A stretch of DNA of 11,209 bases from an uncultured Gemmatimonadota bacterium (lineage in GTDB: Bacteria > Gemmatimonadota > Gemmatimonadetes > Gemmatimonadales > Gemmatimonadaceae): the NCBI GenBank assembly GCA_946479015.1, contig CAMLEQ010000092.1:1-11209 (forward strand), written 5' to 3'. This document shows, piece after piece, positions 6,469 to 11,209 of the stretch. How positions within the stretch are numbered: position 1 is the stretch's first letter; each line of letters starts with the position of its first letter. The notes below the pieces were generated by a model. The model worked only from the letters and a program-made list of their open reading frames with translations, did no database searches and was not told the DNA's origin. A program made the translations under genes and the position numbers.

Positions 6469-7959
6469 CTACCGATACGTCTCGAAAAATCCCTCTCCTT
6501 CCCCCTTCACCACCTCCCCCCCAATCCGCCCTTCCAGCCTGGCCGTCCCCTTCATCTGGATGAAGTACGGCGTCCGCAGCAGGCGTGCGGCGGCGGCTTC
6601 GCCGCGCTCGATGATCGGCGTGCGGGTGTCGGTGCCGATCGCGTCCTCGATCGCGAGCTCCACGCGCAGCGTGTCGCGGCCGCGGGCGTCCCACATCACG
6701 GCGCGCGAGGGGACGCGCACGCGGCGGCCGTCGACGACGATCGTGCGGTCGTCCACGTAGTCGATGCGGCGGGGGCGGAACAGGGCGCGGAAGCCTGACG
6801 AGTCCACCAGGTACAGGAAGAACGGCGGGCGCGACATGGTGGTGTCCGGAGGCTCCACGCGGCCGTAGAGGAAGGTGAAGCCGCCAGCGCGCGACGCGCC
6901 CCACTCCCAGCGCACCCCCTGCCATACGCCCCAGTTGTGGTCGTGGTACGACTGCGCGCCGTCGTACCGCTCGCAGGCGGCGTCCACGCAGATCGATCCC
7001 GTGGCGGTCGCGCGCAGCGCGGGCACGGCGTACCCGGAGGTGAACGGCCCGCTCGCCAGCGTCGCGCCGGGGAAGAGGGCGCGCGGTGCCGGCGTCACCA
7101 CCAGGTCGATTGTCACCGCCGAGTGACTTCGCTCGGCGCGCGCCCGACCGCGCACCCGATAGCGCCCGTCGGGGAGGAGCGTGACCGTGGAGGGGCCGAT
7201 CGAGAGGTCGGGGATCTCCGTGGAGAAGCGCACCGCGCTCGACGGCTCGCGCGAGGAGAAGCGGCGCGTGCGCCCCCCCTGCTCGCGGAGGCTCACGGCG
7301 AGCTGCCCTCCCCACTGTCCACCGCGCACGTCTCCGCCGATGATGAACGAGATGAACGCCCAGCGCCGGTGGTCCGCGGAGAGCACGTTGAAGTAGTGCC
7401 ACTCTCCCCAGCTCTCCGGGTGCGCGAGCCCCGGCGGGGGCTCGTGGAAATGGTCGATCTCCGAGTACAGCTCGTAGGGCGTGGGCGCGATCCAGCGCCG
7501 GTCGCCTCCATCATCCCCCCACTCGCCCTTGGCGAGTGGGGGCACGGCCCCGACCCCCTCGCTGCGCGAGGGGATCTCCCCCGTCGCGCGCACCGCCCAC
7601 TCGCCGCGCGCGGTGCGCAGGTAGAGCAGCTTCCCATCGATCTGCGGCGCGGCGACGGCGACGTCCCGCGCCAGGCGCGGCGCGGCGAGCAGCTCGCGGT
7701 AGACGAAGCGCGCGTTGTCGATGGAGAAGAAGAGGCCGCCGACGCCCCCGGTCTTCATGACCTCGACGTCGAGCCCCTCGGGGAGCACCGTGATCTGCCC
7801 CCCTCCCACGAGCCGCTCGTCGCGCGCCTGCGTGAGCATCGCCTCGCCGATGGCGAGGAGCACGATCATCACGCCCACGCCCAGCGCGTAGCCGAACAGG
7901 AGGAAGAGCGAGCGCCCCGGGCGGTGCACCATGCTCCGGAGCGCGAGCAGGGTGATCAC
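6469..7959 (-). CDS. Membrane-anchored AttH/CrtC-like lipocalin-domain protein with MacB-like N-terminus
   Basis: Last gene of the ABC operon, 496 residues. Residues 1-60 look like the start of an FtsX/MacB-type permease (LALRSMVHRPGRS, TM at about 17-39, then LVGGGQITVLPEG), but no FtsX core with three further helices follows. From about 155 the protein resembles AttH/CrtC-type double lipocalin domains: EWHYFN (186-191), SYHDHNWGVWQG (337-348), a GGFTFLYGR strand and a C-terminal barrel ending FFETYR. AttH proteins are encoded with ABC genes and are thought to bind lipids or other amphiphiles. CrtC hydrates carotenoids using a similar fold, but nothing else here is carotenoid-related. Most of the protein should be periplasmic, tethered by the N-terminal helix. 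Residues about 129-151 are encoded by an inserted-looking hairpin pair. The start is GTG, in a GTGA overlap with the upstream stop, with no other good choice. Confidence 0.85.
   Translation of the reverse strand: MITLLALRSMVHRPGRSLFLLFGYALGVGVMIVLLAIGEAMLTQARDERLVGGGQITVLPEGLDVEVMKTGGVGGLFFSIDNARFVYRELLAAPRLARDVAVAAPQIDGKLLYLRTARGEWAVRATGEIPSRSEGVGAVPPLAKGEWGDDGGDRRWIAPTPYELYSEIDHFHEPPPGLAHPESWGEWHYFNVLSADHRRWAFISFIIGGDVRGGQWGGQLAVSLREQGGRTRRFSSREPSSAVRFSTEIPDLSIGPSTVTLLPDGRYRVRGRARAERSHSAVTIDLVVTPAPRALFPGATLASGPFTSGYAVPALRATATGSICVDAACERYDGAQSYHDHNWGVWQGVRWEWGASRAGGFTFLYGRVEPPDTTMSRPPFFLYLVDSSGFRALFRPRRIDYVDDRTIVVDGRRVRVPSRAVMWDARGRDTLRVELAIEDAIGTDTRTPIIERGEAAAARLLRTPYFIQMKGTARLEGRIGGEVVKGEGEGFFETYR
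7516..7573. repeat. Two adjacent in-frame hairpins inside the lipocalin gene
   Basis: Hairpin one has a 12-bp perfect stem (CCCCCACTCGCC, loop CTT, GGCGAGTGGGGG; 7516-7542). Hairpin two has an 8-bp perfect stem (CCCCTCGC, loop TGC, GCGAGGGG; 7555-7573 with 7555-7562 and 7566-7573 as arms). They encode residues of about 129-148, including VPPLAKGEWGD, a low-complexity linker between the MacB-like part and the lipocalin part. This looks like a palindromic repeat inserted without breaking the frame. Confidence 0.7.
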
Positions 7960-8540
7960 CCGTTCGGCTCCCGTTCCCAGGGGGGCGGCTGGTCCTCGCG
8001 CGGCACGGTGAAGCGGAGCGCGGCGTCGTCCTCACCGATGATGCGCTTCGCCAGCTCCGCCTCCCCCGTGTCGTTCCCGCGGCGCGCCGGATCGTCGAGC
8101 AGCTCGGCCGCCTCCGCGCGCGTGAGCGTTGCCACGTACACGTCGGCCCACGGGCCGTAGTCGAAGCGCAGGTAGGCGGCGCGCGACGCGGCCACGGCCA
8201 CCAGCGGGTGATCGGCGCGGATGGGGATGGAGAGGGTGGGGTGCAGCGCGGGCACGGTGAGCGCCACCGCCACCGCGCGGCGGCGGTCGAGCGGCCGCGG
8301 CTCGTCCCCTTGCGGGAAGCGGCGCTCGATGGCGCTGAACTCGTCCACCGACAGGTCCACCGGCTCCCACGTCAGCGCGGTCCCGCGCGCCTCCCCCTCG
8401 CCGCGCGACAGCAGCGCGCGGACCTCGTCGCACTCGCGCCCCTCGAACAGGAACGCCACCAGGGTGTCGAGCGGCCACTCGGCCGCCGTGGCGGTCGCGT
8501 CGTCCGCTGTGTAGCCGGAGCGATGCAGCCTGGCCGTCAC
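7956..8540 (-). CDS. Protein of unknown function within the ABC-lipocalin operon
   Basis: No family recognised. It would be 194 residues from a GTG at 8538-8540, placed one nt after the ATPase stop (TAGAGTG). An ATG at 8585 would add 15 residues but overlap the ATPase by 44 nt; a GTG at 8555 is also possible. It has no signal peptide or membrane helix, so it is probably cytoplasmic. Features by the short numbering: an acidic/aromatic N-terminal half (EWPLDTLVAFLFEG near 21-34), then WEPVDLSVDEFSAIERRFP, a hydrophobic mid-section (VAVALTVPALHPTLSIPI), and YLRFDYGPWADVYVATLTRAEAAELL before a charged Pro-rich end. It ends in a GTGA overlap with the lipocalin gene, so it is translated with the transporter. 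A role as an accessory, substrate-related or regulatory subunit is inferred from position only. Confidence 0.8.
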   Translation of the reverse strand: MTARLHRSGYTADDATATAAEWPLDTLVAFLFEGRECDEVRALLSRGEGEARGTALTWEPVDLSVDEFSAIERRFPQGDEPRPLDRRRAVAVALTVPALHPTLSIPIRADHPLVAVAASRAAYLRFDYGPWADVYVATLTRAEAAELLDDPARRGNDTGEAELAKRIIGEDDAALRFTVPREDQPPPWEREPNG

Positions 8541-8541
8541 T

Positions 8542-9233
<692 letters not shown>

Positions 9234-9237
<4 letters not shown>

Positions 9238-10439
9238 GCCACGGCCTCTTCGCGGAGCGTGCGGGCCACGGGGAGCCCGGCCGCGCGCCAGGCGGGGTAG
9301 GCCCCGGCGGCCACTCCCGAGGCGGCGAGCAGGGCGAGCGCCGTCCACGCGGCCTGCGGCTGGAAGAGGAAGAAGTCGATCGCCGCCGGGAGCCCGGGGA
9401 AGGCGGAGAGGATGCCGTTCAGGTAGCGCGCCGTCGCCAGGCCGAGCCCGAGCCCCAGGAGCGCGCCCCCCAGGCTGATGGCGGCGCTCTCGAGCAGGAT
9501 CTGCTGCACCACGTGCGCGCGGGAGATCCCGATCGCGCGCATCACCGCGATCTCCCCCATGCGCTCGTTCACGGAGACGGTGACGAGCGTGGTCACGAGC
9601 AGGAAGCCGACGATGAGACTCACCGCGCCGAGGATCAGCCCGAGCTGGCGGAAGTAGCTGAGCCGCTGGTCCACGCGCGCCATCGCCCCGGCGGTGGAGA
9701 TGGCGTCCACGCGCGGCACGTGCGCCTGGATCCACCGGCGCGTCCCCTCCACGTCGCTCCCCTGGCGCAGCCGGACCATGAACAGCGACACCACGTCGTC
9801 TCCCCCTTCCCCGGTCCCGCGCAGACGGGCCGTCATGCGCTGCAGCGTGCGGAGCGGGAGGGCGACCGCCGGCTGTCCGGCGGACAGGTAGAGGAAGCGC
9901 GCGCGTCCGGCCACCACCAATCGCCGCTCGCCGGTGAAGGTGCGGAGCTGCGGATCGTAGCCGGCGGCCACGAGAAGCGTGTCCCCCACGCGCGCGCCGG
10001 CGGCGCGGAGGAAATCGTCGTTCGCCACCATCGCGTCCGGGGCGATCGCATCGCGGCCGGCCACCAGCTCGTAGTCCCCCTGCGCGGCGGGATCGATCCC
10101 CAGCGCGAACGCCGTCACGGCGCCGCTGTCGCGCGGCACGTGGAGCTGCGCGCCGAGCACCGGGCTCACCGCCGCCACGCCGGGGAGCGCGCGGAGGAGC
10201 CTGACGATCTCCGACGCGCCGGGGATCGTCGCCTCGGTGTCGAAGGGGAGCGTGCCGCGCGGCGCGAGGCGGAGCTGGAACCCCCGGCTGAGCAGGAGCT
10301 GACGGAAGCTCTCGCGCAGCCCGGTGGAGAGCATCACCATGTCGAGCAGCATCGCGGCCGCCACCGCCACGCCGAGCACGGCGAGGAGCGTGCGCGCGCG
10401 GTGCCGGCGGAGCGCCGCGAGAGCGAGGGCGATGCGCAT
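9234..10439 (-). CDS. FtsX/MacB-type ABC transporter permease (second of the operon)
   Basis: Inner-membrane permease, 401 residues, the normal four-helix MacB/LolC-E layout. TM1 at about 13-36 follows ALAALRRHRART. A periplasmic MacB-PCD-like domain spans about 40-260. Helices at about 264-287, 312-337 and 364-382 form the FtsX domain. The coupling-helix region NERMGEIAVMRAIGISRAHV (291-310) and the terminal AYPAWRAAGLPVARTLREE (380-398) are typical of the family. With the ATPase and the other permease it would form a Lol/Mac-like complex that acts on periplasmic or membrane-embedded substrates instead of making an ordinary pore. The ATG at 10437-10439 shares one nt with the upstream TGA (TGATG). 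An open frame upstream to 10628 is only the shadow of that gene. It is followed by the ATPase with a four-nt overlap. Confidence 0.94.
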
Positions 10440-11209
10440 CAGCGCCCGAGCAGCGCGAGGGGCGCCGACCGCACCAGCCGGAGGGCGGCGAGCACGCCGG
10501 CGCCGATGCCGAGCGCGAGCGACAGCGCCACGGCGAGCAGCACGATGTCCCCCGTCACGAGCGCGAAGCGCAGCGGCGTGCGGTAGTACGCCTGGTAGTA
10601 CGCGTTCACCGCGGCCGACATCACCCACCCGATCCCCACTCCCACCCCGCTGCCGAGCACCGACACGAACGCCGCCTCCAGCACCACCGAGCGCAGCACC
10701 GAGGCGCGGGAGATCCCGATGAGCCGGAGCGCCGCCACATCCCGTCGTCGCTCCTCCACCTTGAGCAGCAGGATGCAGAGCAGGAAGATCGCGCTCGCGA
10801 CGATGGTGATCACGCCGATCGCGCGATGGAAGCGGCTCACCACCTTGAAGGTGGCCGACGTCTCCACGGCGATGTCGCGCGAGCGGTAGGCGTGGAAGCC
10901 GAACGCGGCGTCGTTGATCTCCTCGAGCGCGCGGGTGGTGCCCGCCGCGCCGCGCGTGGCCACCGCGAAGCGGTCCACCCGGTCGCCGTAGCGGGTGAGC
11001 GTCTGGAGCTGGTCCAGGTGCAGCCGCACGCGGTACTCGTTGCGCGCGATCTCGCTCGGATCGGCGCGCCGGGTGACGATCGCGCCGACGACCACCGTGT
11101 CCCCCGCCCCGCCGGGCGCGGCCGACACGACCACGCGGTCCCCGACCCTGAGCCCCGCGTCGTCCGCGAGCCGCTGGTCGATGGCGATCGTGCGCACTTG
11201 AAGTGCGAG
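10439..11209 (-). CDS. FtsX/MacB-type ABC transporter permease (N-terminus outside window)
   Basis: C-terminal 256 residues of a permease whose frame stays open through the right edge, so TM1 and the first part of the periplasmic domain are missing. A GTG at 11197 is internal and is not taken as the start, because four more codons read through to the edge. Visible are the end of the periplasmic domain (DQRLADDAGLRVGDRVVVSA), then FtsX helices at about 131-149, 175-199 and 220-244 of the visible part. The coupling motif EERRRDVAALRLIGISRASVL lies at 152-172. It is clearly related to the downstream permease but not a duplicate, as expected for a LolC/LolE-like heterodimer. It is the most upstream operon gene visible; the promoter and any further genes lie beyond the window. 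Confidence 0.92.
   Translation of the reverse strand, partial: LALQVRTIAIDQRLADDAGLRVGDRVVVSAAPGGAGDTVVVGAIVTRRADPSEIARNEYRVRLHLDQLQTLTRYGDRVDRFAVATRGAAGTTRALEEINDAAFGFHAYRSRDIAVETSATFKVVSRFHRAIGVITIVASAIFLLCILLLKVEERRRDVAALRLIGISRASVLRSVVLEAAFVSVLGSGVGVGIGWVMSAAVNAYYQAYYRTPLRFALVTGDIVLLAVALSLALGIGAGVLAALRLVRSAPLALLGR

Noticed and set aside
6357..6563. Small plus-strand ORF starting in the palindrome
   Set aside because: Starts in the decayed palindrome centre, Pro/Ser-rich, no ribosome-binding site, and runs antisense into the lipocalin gene end.
6469..7959. Reading the lipocalin gene as carotenoid hydratase CrtC
   Set aside because: DHNWG is shared with AttH-type proteins, no carotenoid genes are present, and the coupled ABC genes fit AttH better.
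9238..9735. N-terminal extension of the ATPase frame
   Set aside because: It lies over the permease FtsX domain and lacks ABC motifs; the GTG at 9237 in a GTGA overlap fits.

Overview
The window is about 11.2 kb of very GC-rich bacterial DNA, densely coding and with Arg/Ala-rich proteins. Gene content and protein style (a long acyl-CoA dehydrogenase with an N-terminal extension, SURF1, a CHASE3 sensor kinase, lipocalin-linked FtsX-type ABC genes) suggest an aerobic Gram-negative bacterium. Gemmatimonadota is my best guess, by inference only, since there is no rRNA or marker gene here. Eleven protein genes are supported. No tRNA, rRNA, CRISPR array or insertion sequence was seen.

Left half, minus strand (1-4832). 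In transcription order these are a DUF72 TIM-barrel protein (4832-4023), an orphan CHASE3-PAS histidine kinase (3905-2031), a SURF1-type cytochrome oxidase assembly factor (1977-1258) and the N-terminal 371 residues of an acyl-CoA dehydrogenase that runs off the left edge (1115-1). The kinase and SURF1 are 53 nt apart and could share a transcript. Candidate promoters precede the DUF72 gene, the kinase and the dehydrogenase. The kinase promoter carries a perfect 16-bp palindrome between its -35 and -10 boxes.

Middle, plus strand (4940-6277). Two tandem, translationally coupled paralogues of unknown function each have a charged N-terminus, a glycine-zipper hydrophobic segment and a conserved aromatic/charged C-terminal module. 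The pair is divergent from the DUF72 gene.

Junction (6265-6459). A 195-bp palindrome has 59-nt arms that are 54/59 complementary and a centre that is decayed but still in register. It fills the gap between the plus-strand pair and the convergent right-hand operon, and overlaps the last codons of the upstream gene. It may act as a bidirectional terminator, a non-autonomous palindromic element, or both.

Right half, minus strand (11209-6469). A tightly coupled five-gene operon consists, in transcription order, of an FtsX/MacB-type permease (5' end outside the window), a second permease, a LolD/MacB-type ATPase, a 194-residue protein of unknown family, and a 496-residue protein fusing a MacB-like membrane N-terminus to an AttH/CrtC-like lipocalin domain. 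Junctions are overlaps of 1, 4 and 4 nt and a gap of 1 nt. The set resembles the AttE-F-G-H type of ABC system (one ATPase, two permeases, one AttH lipocalin), with two additions: the unknown protein and the permease-like anchor on the lipocalin. I infer a lipid- or amphiphile-handling envelope system. The lipocalin gene also carries an in-frame block of two palindromic hairpins that looks like a repeat inserted into coding sequence.
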